Of a stretch of 64,000 nt of DNA, positions 48,596-59,059 are shown in pieces (positions within the stretch are counted from its first letter, which is position 1; each line of letters begins with the position of its first letter). The notes beneath the pieces are model-generated. The model saw only the letters and a list, made by a program, of their open reading frames with translations, was not told where the DNA came from and did not search any database. The stretch lies in NCBI GenBank assembly GCA_928724745.1, contig CAKMXJ010000023.1, forward strand, positions 62,001 through 126,000. Direction: 5' to 3'. The stretch comes from Anthracocystis setariae. Taxonomy: Eukaryota; Basidiomycota; Ustilaginomycetes; Ustilaginales; Ustilaginaceae. Position numbers and translations under genes: made by a program.

Positions 48596-49912
48596 CTACA
48601 ACTTGGCGTTTTTTGGTGGAACGAGACCGAGGATGATTTCTTCTTGTCTGGGACTCCTCGCTCTTGACTCCTTTTCGTCGTGCAGTTCCTGTTGGATGTC
48701 TCTTTCATCTTGAGGTGTCCAGATCTTGTACTGTGAATCCGCCTTATCGATCTCTTTGCCGAGGATGTAGTCGAGGAAGAGTTTCCATATACTTTCCTCC
48801 TTGCTGAGAGCATTGCGCTGTGGTGGGGGGTTGGTGGAGATGGCCTCCTCAAAGTCGCTTTGGGATGTGTAGGCTTCGCCGTGTTCGACGGGGACGAGTT
48901 TGGGATGCTTGTCTCGAGTAAACGCATTGACATGACCGCATTTGGGCCAGCCCTTCTTGGCGGGATCGATCCAGAGACTCTGCTTGAGTCCGTCGGAATG
49001 ATCGAACATTGCCAGGTATTTTTCCATCATATTCCTGTGGTGGCAGCAGCAAGAAAAAATAGCGGTAAGTTTGTGTGTCTTTGGCGGCTGTTGATGAGCA
49101 AAGCAAAGTGGGCTGGGGTGGGGATTTTGATGAGTAACTTACTTGCCAATCTTTTCGTCGTCTTCAAAGCCGACGTAGAGGAGTGGGATGCCCTTGAGGG
49201 CTCTTGCCAGCTTGAGGTTTTCAGGACGATTGAAAGCGAAATGGGGATGAAAGTACCATTGGACCCATTCGACGCCTGGACCGTAAGGCAAGTCGTAACC
49301 CAAACCTAGATTTGTGGCGCGAAAGATCTTTTCCTCGGCGAGCGGCTTGACGACGATCTCGATAAAGCCAAACTCTGCTGCATCTGGGTCGTTCTGATTC
49401 TTGACATACGCATTTCCACCACACACGTTGAGCAACCTCTTGACCTTTGCCTTGGGCCCATACACATGATCTGACGGCAACACGGCCATCAAATGCCCAC
49501 CGAGACTATGCCCGATAATCGTCACATCCTTGTTCACATTCGACTCGTACGCCAGCCTGACGATCGATGCCAGATCCACTTTGCACCACGTGGTTGTCAG
49601 ATCAACGTGGTCGGGACATTGACGTAGCGCTTGCTCTAAATACTCTTCATCTTGAGCGAGCTTGGCAGCGTCGCACTCGAGGGGGAAGGAAGCGCCTGAA
49701 TAACGGTAGTCGAAGGTATACGCGGCAACGCCATTGGTGGAAAGCCAGGAAGCTACGTTGTGGTAGAAGCGAGCTTGAACTCCGGTTGCATTGGCAAAAA
49801 CGACGCTTGCTTTGATGCACGACGGTGATTTCGGGCGGAAGATGGTGAGGGCAAGAGGGAAATCGTCCGAGGTGCGATGTCTAGTGACCACCTTCTCCGT
49901 TGGTATCGACAT
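48596..49912 (-). CDS. Alpha/beta hydrolase family protein (two exons)
   Basis: My model, 402 residues, is complement(join(48596..49034, 49143..49912)) with a 108-bp GTAAGT-CAG intron. The open frame continues upstream to a TTG, but the ATG at 49912 has a good CCATGT context. The nucleophile elbow is GHSLGG with Ser136. An oxyanion-type ANATGV stretch is near residue 40, and a cap follows. The acid and base candidates lie in the second exon, around FDHSDG and the His in CGHVNAF. No signal peptide is present. Substrate unknown; relatives are annotated only as esterase- or lipase-like hydrolases. The C-terminal ~90 residues are charged and helical. Confidence 0.82.
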
Positions 49913-51837
49913 GGTAAACGTGGGTCGACTCTTGGACGGTGTCGACTCTCTTTCTGATGGCGGGGTAGTGGACAAGAGGGGGAGAGGATCATACCATGAT
50001 GGTAAGGACCAGACGAGATCTCAACAGACATCAGGAGGTGCCACCATTGTTCCGGCTTCGGCTTTCAAGCTATCCGTTGGGCAAGACAATTTATTGTTTT
50101 CTTTAGCGATTCACGACGCACTGCTACTTAGGAGGCTGGCTGAACCAGACGTTGTCGACGCATCAGGCAGGTTAGAACAGTGTCAAAACTGTATCGCGCT
50201 GAGCAGCCGCAATTTGTTTTTGGTTTCTTTTGTGTGTGAGCGTGATTGGAGGAATCCAAGCGAGCTTCACACTCCGGAAAGAGCAGCTTCTCTGTTTGCG
50301 GAGGACTCTAGCTTGCTCCATGCATGTCACAACGGCGCCTGCTGTTGAAAACTGGCACAACAAACTTGTGTGGAGGTGTTGTCAAAGATGGAGCTGGTGT
50401 GAGACTGACAGGATTGACAAACGTAAAATTGAAAGAAATAACTGGAAAAAGTTGATTGCCACGAGGGACTTATTGGTCATATTATTTAATTGTTTTGTTG
50501 CCACAAACAGCACATGACAATTCGGTACGCTTGAATGCTGTGCCTTGGGCCACAATAGTGTTGCTTTTGTCTTTCTTGCCTCTCACTTGGTATGGGCGGG
50601 TTGATTTGGAGATCCAGGGCAAGCTCAGTGATCGATGAGCAGCTCAAGTATTGTGGCGTTCACTGCCAATAAAGAAATCGAACGACAATTGCAAAGAGGG
50701 CTGACAATTGGCTCTCTGACGATGACAAACGCTTCCTCTCCTGCAAGCCATTCGGCGAATTCGCCTAACATGATAGCATGACTAGCAGCCAAGCCAGATT
50801 AATCCGGATGCGCTTCCATATTATTATTAGATTGCGGGTTGAATGCGGGCATGCGGGTGGGTACAGTCCTAGAGTCAGGTACAATGCAATATCCATGCAA
50901 CAACTTCATTTGTCGATGCAGATCCGTTTCATCTACACGTCAAATACAAATACTGTATACTGTAGTACTACTCTAAGGGCATACTGTACGGTGAAAGTAC
51001 AGTACAGTACAGTACAGTATGCACTGTAGTCATCCGTAGGCTTCTTTACCCGCTCAGAAATTTGGCCGCCATACCGTCGACCATTACTGTATGGAAGAAC
51101 TCCGATATCCAACTTGACGTGACGCAGCAAAATTCAAGACAGAATATTGGACGCGGAACCCCGCTTGCCGTGTCTCATCAAGGCCCGCTGTGTCTGCCGT
51201 CTCCCACCTTCTTGCCTCTTTTAGAGGTTCGGTGTGCACACAGGGTCCAGATCAACCAGATGCGAGCTCGCTCCGTGCGCGGTCTTGGCTAGCGCGGCTA
51301 CTTGATCCTTCCTGTCCCTGTCCGCATAAAGCTCGACGACGGCCAAGCAAGCTAGCTCTGTACAGCCTCGACGGCGCAAGTCTTTCATTTTCCTACCCCG
51401 TCCGCCGTGCACAAGCAAATAATGTTTCACTTTTTTTTGCTGATCATCGACTCATTCCGGACTGTCAGACCCAAGCATGGCTGGATCTTTAACACCTGCT
51501 TCAGCTTTGGTCGATGTGACCTGCTGCTGCTGTATGCGGATGTGCGCGGCTCACTGCACATCTCTGCATGTACTGTAACCACCCGTTGCTCTCGTCGTCC
51601 TGCCCACATGCATCATGTTTCGAGACAATGGCTTCTTCGTCATTCCCGTCCTGTACCGTTAACGAGCAATACGTCGATCATGGAATCGTATAAAGGCCGA
51701 CTACCCTGAGCTAGAGCATCTGGGCTCTCCTCATCAGATACCAGAGGCCTACACCCGTTGCTAGCCTCATCCTGGACTGTCGTTGGTCTCCCCCCCTCTC
51801 CGCTCTCCCCTCTCGGCACGAAATCCTATATCCCACA
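49913..51837. other. Divergent region between hydrolase and GMC oxidoreductase genes
   Basis: About 1.9 kb without a supported gene. Notable items are a TACTGTA/GTACAGTACAGTACAGTATGC block at about 50952-51018 and a pyrimidine-rich leader at 51780-51837. Several short open frames exist but none has recognisable motifs. Confidence 0.45.
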
Positions 51838-53742
51838 ATGCAGCTCTCTCGCTCCTTCGCTGCCCTCTGCGCCATCGTGGTGCTCTCCATCTCATCTGTA
51901 TCTGCCTCCTCACCCGCGGATTTTACGGACAAGCATATCGACTACATTGTCGTCGGTGGTGGTCTTACCGGTCTCACTGTTGCCAACCGCCTTTCTGCCG
52001 ACCCTAGCAAGACGGTCCTTGTCATCGAGGCTGGTAACGACGATCGCAACAATCCCATCGTTTACGACGTTGACAATTACCCCCAAGTCTTCGGCAACGA
52101 CGTCACCTACAAGTTCCCTACGGTTGAGCAGGTAGGTGGTCACACAAAGGGCTTGGTCGGCGGTCACACGCTCGGTGGTTCATCCAGCATCAACGGTGCC
52201 GCATGGAATCGCGCTTCGAAATCGCAGTACGACGCCTTGGGCCACATCATCGGTGGTGGCGCCGACACGCCCGCCGATGGCTGGAACTGGGATGGTCTCC
52301 TCTCTTACATGAAGAAGAGCGAAGGCTATGTGGCTCCCAATCAGCAACAAATGGACAACGGTGCGCGATACGACCCTTCAGTCCATGGTTCCGACGGACC
52401 CCTGCAGATTGGTTTCTCCCAGATCAGGAACAACAACTGGAGGCGCAATGCCGGTGGAGCCACCACACAATGGAAGCGCATGTTCACTGGTCCTCAACAG
52501 TCTGCTTTCATCAACGCTATCGGTGCAGCTCTTGGTGTCCAACACGTCGACGACCAATGTTCCGGTGAAGCCAACTCGGTTGCATACACCCCCAACTCGA
52601 TCGACCCTAACAGCCGCCGTATCTCGGCCGCCACAGCCTACTTTACTCCGGTCGAGCAGCGCAGCAATCTCATGCTTCTCACCGGCGCGCGCGTCAAGGA
52701 GGTGGTCTGGCAGCAGAATGGCGATCAGCTCACCGCAACTGGTGTCAAGGTCTTGCAGGACCGGGGCGGACAGGAATGGGTGCTTTCAACTGCCAAAGAA
52801 GTCATCTTGGCCGCTGGTGCTTTGAACACCCCCACCCTTCTGCAGAGATCCGGTGTAGGTAACACCCACGATCTCGAGCAGCTAGGTGTGCCGACCAACC
52901 TGGAGCTTGCCGGTGTGGGCAAGAATCTTCAGGATCAGACCATGACCACCATCGGTGCTCAGGGCAACATCGACTTCTCCGGTGGCGGTCCCAGTGCCAC
53001 GATCGGCATGCCAAACATCAACCAGATTTTCGGTGACAGGGCTGACCAAGTCAAGTCGTCCATCGTCTCCAACATGAACGCATGGGCTCAGAAGCTCTCT
53101 GATCTCGGACACATTGCTTCCATCGATGGTCTGCTGCTTCAGTGGAACACCTATGTCGACCTCATCTTTAACAAGAATGCCGCCGTCGTCGAATTCTTCT
53201 TTGACACGGGCTATCCGAGCACCTCGTACGGTATCGACCTGTGGCCGCTGCTCCCCTTTTCGCGTGGCTCGATCCGGGCCAAGTCCACCGATCCTTGGGA
53301 TGATGCCGTGATCGACCCCAACTACTTTGGTCTTGATGTCGACATGGACATGCAGGTGCAATCGCTGCGAGCTGGTCGTCGCGTGCTGCAGGACTGGAAC
53401 CTTCGCCAACTCACGTGGAACGGCGAAACCCAGCCAGGCTTTGATGTGATCCCCGATTCGGACGAATCAGGCGACTACAACAACTGGCGCGACTGGATCC
53501 TCGGCAATCGTGGTTGGAACAACAATGGGTTCAATGCAGTCTCGCACCAGCTCGGTACCTGTCAGATGGGCGACAAGAACCTCGGCGGCGTCGTCGACCA
53601 GAAGTTCAAGGTTTACGGCACGACCAATGTTAGGGTTGTTGACGCTAGTGTTATGCCCGTCCAGGTTTCCGCGCATTTGAGTGCAACGCTTTATGGGGTC
53701 GCAGAAAAGGCCGCTGATGCTATTATCAATGACTCAAATTAA
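51838..53742 (+). CDS. Secreted GMC-family FAD oxidoreductase
   Basis: A single exon for 634 residues. The signal peptide is about 1-23. The FAD-binding motif VVGGGLTGLTVANRL (about 39-53) is followed by VLVIEAGN. The GMC signature 1 region GGHTLGGSSSINGAAWNRAS (about 115-134) is present, and signature 2 reads AGALNTPTLLQRSGVG (about 327-342). The C-terminal catalytic part has AVSHQLGTCQMG and, near the end, VSAHLSATLYGVAEKAAD with the second active-site His. GMC enzymes oxidise alcohols or sugars and produce hydrogen peroxide or reduce quinones; glucose, aryl-alcohol and related substrates are possible. It is the last gene before the right effector-like array. Its secretion fits a role at the hyphal surface. 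Confidence 0.93.
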   Translation: MQLSRSFAALCAIVVLSISSVSASSPADFTDKHIDYIVVGGGLTGLTVANRLSADPSKTVLVIEAGNDDRNNPIVYDVDNYPQVFGNDVTYKFPTVEQVGGHTKGLVGGHTLGGSSSINGAAWNRASKSQYDALGHIIGGGADTPADGWNWDGLLSYMKKSEGYVAPNQQQMDNGARYDPSVHGSDGPLQIGFSQIRNNNWRRNAGGATTQWKRMFTGPQQSAFINAIGAALGVQHVDDQCSGEANSVAYTPNSIDPNSRRISAATAYFTPVEQRSNLMLLTGARVKEVVWQQNGDQLTATGVKVLQDRGGQEWVLSTAKEVILAAGALNTPTLLQRSGVGNTHDLEQLGVPTNLELAGVGKNLQDQTMTTIGAQGNIDFSGGGPSATIGMPNINQIFGDRADQVKSSIVSNMNAWAQKLSDLGHIASIDGLLLQWNTYVDLIFNKNAAVVEFFFDTGYPSTSYGIDLWPLLPFSRGSIRAKSTDPWDDAVIDPNYFGLDVDMDMQVQSLRAGRRVLQDWNLRQLTWNGETQPGFDVIPDSDESGDYNNWRDWILGNRGWNNNGFNAVSHQLGTCQMGDKNLGGVVDQKFKVYGTTNVRVVDASVMPVQVSAHLSATLYGVAEKAADAIINDSN

Positions 53743-54307
53743 GGTGGGGCTTTCGATTCATGGGCTTGTATATAGTAGGTACGGTTGGAAATGGTGCATA
53801 CCACTCTAGTTTTGGTTGGAATAACGATGGCTGTGTAGTGTCGAGGTTTGTTGAGTTCCTTTTGCGTGCCTTACCCTGTGGTGGAACGGACGAATGGACG
53901 CAACACGTGCATGCATGAACGAGCTAGGGAGCTCCTATATCATTGCGGATTGGCCATCATCGACCATCGCTGATCGCTGGAATCGCCACCATTGAGGGAC
54001 AGCAACGTATACCGGTACGAAGGTTTGTGGTAGACGTCCACGACTCAAGTGTAGAGGTTATTGAACAGGTTGATCGAACGTAGAGCACTGGTATTAGGTA
54101 CCGACCTAGAAACAAGGTATGTCAAGACACCCCGGTGACAAGATAGACAAGCAAGACGAATTGCCAGCATCGACGATCTTGCATCATTGGCCAACCAAGA
54201 ATCGCAAGCCGATCAGCGCTGGGATCGTCAACAGAGGTTGAGTGTAGAGTCAGACGATGCAAAGCTCGAAAGGTGGATAGGCTGGTACACTTTTCATGTG
54301 ACTTGGG
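53743..54307. other. Spacer at the inner edge of the right array
   Basis: About 565 bp, beginning with the 3' UTR of the GMC gene. No gene or clear repeat is seen. Confidence 0.45.
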
Positions 54308-54592
54308 CTAGAGGGTGGAGTGTTCGCCTCGTCCGCCAAAGCCGCGCGAGTTGCAACATGCGACGAAAGCGCCGAGGTTGATTCCTTCTCCCATTCCGAG
54401 CCAGTTTTCGCAAAGCTTGGTCAGCTCATCAAAGCCGGTAAACCAACTCTCGGAGGTAGCAGCGCAACAGTCTTTGGTGGTTTTGTAGTCTTTGCTCATC
54501 CAAGACTGATCAGAGTCATAGCACCATGCAGATGCAGAGGCCAGCGCAGAGACAGGTAGGACGAGAATGAGCACCGTTGGTAAAAGCTTCAT
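54308..54592 (-). CDS. Small secreted six-cysteine protein, array member 13
   Basis: A single exon for 94 residues from the ATG at 54592; an upstream Met at 54670 would bury the leader. The signal peptide is about 1-18, the shortest in the family. Cysteines are at 24, 42-43, 61 and 79-80, spacings 17-17-17. The LDGTG box is replaced by DSDQSWMSKDYKTTKDCC. The end motif is GINLGAFVACCNSRGFG, of the GAF subtype that marks the inner right array. It is the right-array gene nearest to the ordinary-gene block. Confidence 0.9.
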   Translation of the reverse strand: MKLLPTVLILVLPVSALASASAWCYDSDQSWMSKDYKTTKDCCAATSESWFTGFDELTKLCENWLGMGEGINLGAFVACCNSRGFGGRGEHSTL

Positions 54593-54972
54593 CTTGCGGT
54601 ACAGAGCGTGGTGGATGGAGAGGGAAAGGAGAAAGGAACCGGAGGAGGGAGGCTTAGCCGAGAAGTTCACTTTATGTATGGGACCGGAGAAATTCTCAGT
54701 CCGCTATTTGAGAGGCAAGCTAAGTTGACAAAGAAGTGTACGCATGCAGCGTCGGCTTAGATGTTTCACGCTGGCGTTGTATGTCAGTACCAGGGCAGTA
54801 GTGAACAATCAGATAGAGAGATGGTACGCTAAGATATGCCACTCAGCTCAAGCCAGAGCTGGACGAGTCTCTAACTTAAAAGGCGCTTGATGAGTCCTAT
54901 GAACTCCGAGGGGTCGCTCGAGGATCGCCAAACAAACGAAATTCCCGCTTCGTCCTCGCAACTCCGAACCGA
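54593..54972. other. Spacer between members 13 and 14
   Basis: About 380 bp with no supported gene and no clear repeat. It is the promoter side of member 13. Confidence 0.4.
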
Positions 54973-55290
54973 TCAATCACCAGGACGAACCTCGAAAACC
55001 TCGGCGCTTCCATCCCTACCTCCAGCGCCGCGACTATTGCAACAAGCTACGAAAGCGCCTAGATTGATGCCATCCCCAAAACCAACAAAATCCTTGCACG
55101 TGTCGCCATAGAATCCTGTACTCCAGTGCTCGGACGTTGCAGCGCAACAGTCCTTTCCAATCTGTCTGAGTGCTCTTCCCGTCCCATCGAGGTTTTCCGT
55201 GCATTGAGCCGTGCGTGCGCCAAGTGTAGGTGACGACAAGACGAGTGCTAGCGAGACGCCCAGCACAGTTAGGTACTGCGATGTCTTCAT
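54973..55290 (-). CDS. Small secreted six-cysteine protein, array member 14
   Basis: A single exon for 105 residues from the ATG at 55290; another Met four codons upstream (55302) is possible. The signal peptide is about 1-25. Cysteines are at 30, 48-49, 65 and 83-84. The middle spacing is 15, as in members 10, 17 and 18. The boxes are NLDGTGRALRQIGKDCC and GINLGAFVACCNSRGAG. The tail is acidic and ends in RPGD. A TATA-like TTTTATAC stretch is about 55 bp upstream on the coding strand. Confidence 0.9.
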   Translation of the reverse strand: MKTSQYLTVLGVSLALVLSSPTLGARTAQCTENLDGTGRALRQIGKDCCAATSEHWSTGFYGDTCKDFVGFGDGINLGAFVACCNSRGAGGRDGSAEVFEVRPGD

Positions 55291-55509
55291 GGTGATTAGC
55301 ATGGTGGGTATGGATTGGAGCTCTACCATGTACAAGGTGCGTGTATAAAAGCAAATTTGCAACGCAAGGGCTGGTATCGATTTACGCTTCCGGTTTTGGC
55401 TTCCGTTGTCGAAGATCCCATTCACCTCAATGCGGATATTCTGTCCATTTGCCCGAATCTGTCCTGCTCAATTATCCGGATGCTCCTCTCCACCTTGCCC
55501 GCTTACCAT

Positions 55510-55795
55510 TCACTCCCTTCCTCCAGCACCGCGCTCATTGCAGCATGCCACAAAAACTCCCCAGATTAATCCCATCGCCAAGACCCCCCCGTCATCCAGG
55601 CAGGTAGACCCGTAATACCCAGTACTCCAATGCTCGCAAGTTGCAGCGCAGCTGTCTTTTGTGACTTGAGCCAGGACCCTTCCGGTCCCGTCGAGATTCT
55701 GTGTGCATCGAGCCGAGCGAGAAAGCAAGTTTTGGAGACGACAGGTTGAGTGCCAAGGGCAACGATAGCACTGATAGGCTGTTCCAAGACTTCAT
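55510..55795 (-). pseudogene. Decayed member of the six-cysteine family (frameshifts, Cys lost)
   Basis: A leader-like stretch starting at an ATG (55795) reads MKSWNSLSVLSLPLA and is then out of frame with the domain. The domain part reads CTQNLDGTGRVLAQVTKD but continues Ser-Cys in place of Cys-Cys. The middle spacing is 15. The GINLG-like stretch is in a different frame from the following FVACCNERGAGG. At least two frameshifts besides the lost cysteine make it a pseudogene rather than a variant. It is the same orientation as its neighbours and closest to member 14. Confidence 0.8.
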
Positions 55796-55917
55796 GGTGG
55801 CTTGAAATGCAAAGGTATGGATTGGTATCGCGCTAAGCTTGTCAAGATGGCAGTATATAGGCAAGCTTGCGGCTGCGCGCGATGGATGCACAGTATGCTT
55901 CCGGTCTCGGCACATGA

Positions 55918-56010
55918 TTTATCGAACACGCAACAAAGGCACCTAGATCGATCCCATTACCCATGTCGAGATCGACCTTGCAAACCGTGCTCACAGTGGT
56001 GATCAGACAC
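55918..56010 (-). pseudogene. Short relic of the six-cysteine family
   Basis: On the minus strand a MGNGIDLGAFVAC stretch, the C-terminal box of the GAF subtype, is preceded by TVCK at about the place expected for the fourth cysteine. The last cysteine pair is reduced to Cys-Ser, and the N-terminal half is not recognisable. It is too short and degraded to be a gene and lies between the decayed copy at 55510 and member 15. Confidence 0.6.
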
Positions 56011-56307
56011 ATTCAAGAGCTTTCGCTTGCCGTTGATTGTTGATCTGTACTATTCTAGGCTATCCGATCCTAGTCTGTCGTACTTATGAAGCTCGGAAAA
56101 GAGTGCGCGAATCTAAACCGACAGCGTCCTCAGCGGGGGTTAGACGCAGCAATTGCGGTGAATTCTACGAACCGATTCTGCTGATGTATCTACTGTGTAC
56201 GATACATTCTAGTCGAGTACCCGGCTCCTACAAGGCGACACTTGCAGTCAAACTAAGCTGAAGGCAAGTTGAACCTGTTTATTCGATGCGCTCGTCTGTC
56301 TACCGAA

Positions 56308-56628
56308 TCAAAACAGTTTGAGCCGTGATGCTCCCGGTCGGTGCCCGGTTCCACCTGCACCACGATCGTTGCAACAAGCTACGAAAGCGCCCAAATTGAT
56401 CCCGTGACCGAAACCCAAACCATCTTCGCACGCCTCACTCCACTCGTCAAAACCAGTGGACCATGACACTTTAGTCGCTGCGCAACAATCTTTGGTGATC
56501 TGGTACACTTTGGCTCCAGAGCCGTCCATGTTTTCGGTGCACCATCCAGCGCCACTAGCCACGACGCTCGAGGAAGCAAGCACCAGCACTAGTCCCAACG
56601 CCAAGGTAAGTATGTGGTAGGACTTCAT
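56308..56628 (-). CDS. Small secreted six-cysteine protein, array member 15
   Basis: A single exon for 106 residues from the ATG at 56628. The signal peptide is about 1-25. Cysteines are at 30, 48-49, 67 and 85-86, spacings 17-17-17. The box CTENMDGSGAKVYQITKDCC is close to that of left-array member 11. The end motif is GINLGAFVACCNDRGAG. A tail of about 20 residues with several Arg follows. Confidence 0.9.
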   Translation of the reverse strand: MKSYHILTLALGLVLVLASSSVVASGAGWCTENMDGSGAKVYQITKDCCAATKVSWSTGFDEWSEACEDGLGFGHGINLGAFVACCNDRGAGGTGHRPGASRLKLF

Positions 56629-57152
56629 GCTGATAAAGATAAGCGATGATTGGATGGAAGATGTAGGGTGATTGAGGGTTATATGGCGGCGGCTGGACCC
56701 TTGGATGGCTCGAGGCTTATATGTGATGTTGAAGCTAGTTTGCAGCATCGGTGCAGTACTCTGTACAGTGCAGCCCTGCGGTACTGGACAGCGCCGGATG
56801 CAGTCGCACACATGATCAAAAAGGGTTATTTTTCTTTCATTTTTTTTATTTTTTATTTTTTTTATTTATTTTTACTGTCTTCTTCAATTTTATTTTTTTA
56901 AATCTTTATTTAACATGGTATCCTGCACTCTTCCTTCTATGGTTTCGTGCTTTCCGCATGTACTAGCGAACGCTTGAACAGCAGTCCTGTGCATACAATA
57001 CAAGTCGGAATGTTTGCCATATCAGCAAGGAACGGAAGGCCTAAAGCGATGCCATACCTCCGTGTGGAGCAGTAAAAGCTAGCTGGTGCGAGGGTACAGA
57101 AACCCTCTTGGCTTGATGACCTGAGTTGCGAGTTCTGCCACGATTGGCTGGT
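56629..57152. other. Spacer between members 15 and 16, with T-rich tract
   Basis: About 520 bp. A CTCTGTACAGTGC motif is near 56760, and a T/A-rich tract runs at 56828-56908. No gene is seen. Confidence 0.45.
56828..56908 (+). repeat. T-rich low-complexity tract
   Basis: About 80 bp of TTTTTTATTTTT-type sequence in the right array; compare 12796-12905, 18178-18246 and 62866-62970. Confidence 0.7.
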
Positions 57153-57467
57153 TCAAATCGGAACACTCAAAGCTCTGCCTGAGCCACGTGTTCCACCAGC
57201 ACCGCGACTGTTGCAACAGGCGACGAAAGCCCCGAGGTTGATCCCATCGCCCATGCCAAAGATCCCATCGAAGCAGATGCCCAGGCTATCGTCAAATCCA
57301 GTGCTCCAGTGTTCCTTGGTGGCAGCACAGCAGTCCTTGCTGATTTGGTCGACGCGCGAGCCGGTGCCGTCCAAGCCCGTGGTGCACCATGCTACGTGCG
57401 ATGCAATAGCGCAGCTGGACATAAAACCTAGAAGCGATGCTAACGTGAGCGTTGGAGTGAGCTTCAT
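57153..57467 (-). CDS. Small secreted six-cysteine protein, array member 16
   Basis: A single exon for 104 residues from the ATG at 57467. The signal peptide is about 1-22 and contains an extra Cys19. Domain cysteines are at 28, 46-47, 65 and 84-85; the last spacing is 18 because FGMGDG carries one more residue. The boxes are GLDGTGSRVDQISKDCC and GINLGAFVACCNSRGAG. A TATTTATAC box lies about 90 bp upstream. Confidence 0.9.
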   Translation of the reverse strand: MKLTPTLTLASLLGFMSSCAIASHVAWCTTGLDGTGSRVDQISKDCCAATKEHWSTGFDDSLGICFDGIFGMGDGINLGAFVACCNSRGAGGTRGSGRALSVPI

Positions 57468-58161
57468 TCTTGTGATAGAAATTGGGTGAAAGTTTGAGAA
57501 GCAAGACGTATTTTGCAATTGGTCGATCGCTCGTTTCAGAGTACCGAAAAGATTTGTATTTATACGTGCAAGAGCGAGCACATGCTGCAAGGAGGAAAAG
57601 CTACATACACCAAGCAAGATGCATTCAGAAACTGTCATGGCACGAGCGGCATTCGATCTGAAGCAGAGCTCAGATGTGTGATGGGTTATGTAGTAATACT
57701 ATATTTGGTCGCAGGAGGTGGTGCGACGCATGCAGCCACCGTTTCTCAATTATTGACGTTTTACACAAAATGGCTCGCGCCCCCAGATAGCCCAGAGCCG
57801 CGCGAAATGGAGACAAAGCACCTAAAACCTTTCATTTGAACAGGTGAAGCCATGATCAAGAGAAGCAGGACAAACAAATCAAAGGAAGAGAACTAAGGTG
57901 AGTCTGCGAAGCGCTTGATTCTTTCCGTGACGTCGAACACGCTGATGTGGGACACCTTTTTGGTGTTTATGAATGCAAGAAGACAGTGTACATGAAGGAT
58001 TTCCGGAGAAGCCACTTATTGTTGCAGTTGACCGAACTCGAGCCCTTCATGATGGCGAGGCACTCTTCCTTTTAGAATTAGAATCGGCGCAACCAGTCAG
58101 CGTCTCCACCGTATGCACAGTAGCTGCGATGATGTGGACGTCACCGACGACCCGGTGACAT
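57468..58161. other. Spacer between members 16 and 17
   Basis: About 690 bp with no supported gene. I searched by eye for family motifs and found none. Confidence 0.4.
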
Positions 58162-58476
58162 CTATGCGAACCCAGCAGTACGCGCTGTTGCTGGAATCCC
58201 ACTCCTACCACCAGCGCCGCGGTCATTGCAGCAAGCGACAAAGGCACCCAGATTAATACCATCACCAAAGCTCCACCCATCTTGGCACATGGTTCCGGTA
58301 AATAGCGTGAGCCAGTGCTCTTTGGTGGCAGCGCAACAGTCTTTGGTGATCTGATAGACTGGATCACCGGTACCATCAAGGTTCTCTGTACAATGGGCAT
58401 CAGAAGCAGCAAGTGCAAAGGATACCAAGCATATCAGTGAGATCCAAAAGAGGTAAAAAAGGTATGAAGTGTTCAT
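58162..58476 (-). CDS. Small secreted six-cysteine protein, array member 17
   Basis: A single exon for 104 residues. The signal peptide is about 1-23, aromatic-rich, with an extra Cys16. Domain cysteines are at 29, 47-48, 64 and 82-83, with a middle spacing of 15. The boxes are NLDGTGDPVYQITKDCC and GINLGAFVACCNDRGAGG. The tail is Ala/Thr-rich. A TATTTAAGG box is about 60 bp upstream. Confidence 0.9.
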   Translation of the reverse strand: MNTSYLFYLFWISLICLVSFALAASDAHCTENLDGTGDPVYQITKDCCAATKEHWLTLFTGTMCQDGWSFGDGINLGAFVACCNDRGAGGRSGIPATARTAGFA

Positions 58477-59059
58477 CTTGAATGAGAGGTAGGGTGATGG
58501 ATATCCATCTGGACAGGTCCACGATCTGTGGTATGTATTTAAGGTATCCGCGATATCACTTGAGCCAATCTATTACTCGTGAAGGAAACGCATGTAGCCG
58601 CCGTCCTCAAGGGTCTCATCGGAGTTTTGTGCAGTACAGAACAGTACTGTACTGTACTGCATGCGAGGATTTGGATTTCCGAAAGATTTCTGCCAACCCT
58701 TTGAAACGCGGTTATCTTGCCGGCAGTCATCATTCTCTAGTCGGCAACGAAATGTCAACCCATTAATGGGATTGCAGCCAGACCCAAGAGGAGCCACAAC
58801 GAAGGGAATGAAGAAATCATAATGAATTAGGCTGTGATAGCAGAAGTTGATTGAAGAGAGCCAACAATGGCAGCGTCGTTGTCGGCACTCAAGATCAGTT
58901 GCTCGTATAAGGTGATGGGCCTTGACTGCGGATATAATTTTCCTGCAACCAACAAAAGGAGAGTAGAAAAGGCAAGGTCAGGCGACATGTCGACGATGCC
59001 ATGGGTAAGTGAGTCCAGCGATGGACATAACCTAGGGACTGACGTGTGTTCAGTCCTAG
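58477..59059. other. Spacer downstream of the member-17 promoter
   Basis: About 580 bp with no supported gene. A dense AGTACTGTACTGTACTGCATGC block is near 58634-58663. It leads into the degenerate repeat at 59060-59400. Confidence 0.4.

Noticed and set aside
49913..49975. Longer N terminus of the alpha/beta hydrolase
   Set aside because: The upstream extension starts at TTG; the ATG at 49912 has a good context and directly precedes the conserved part.
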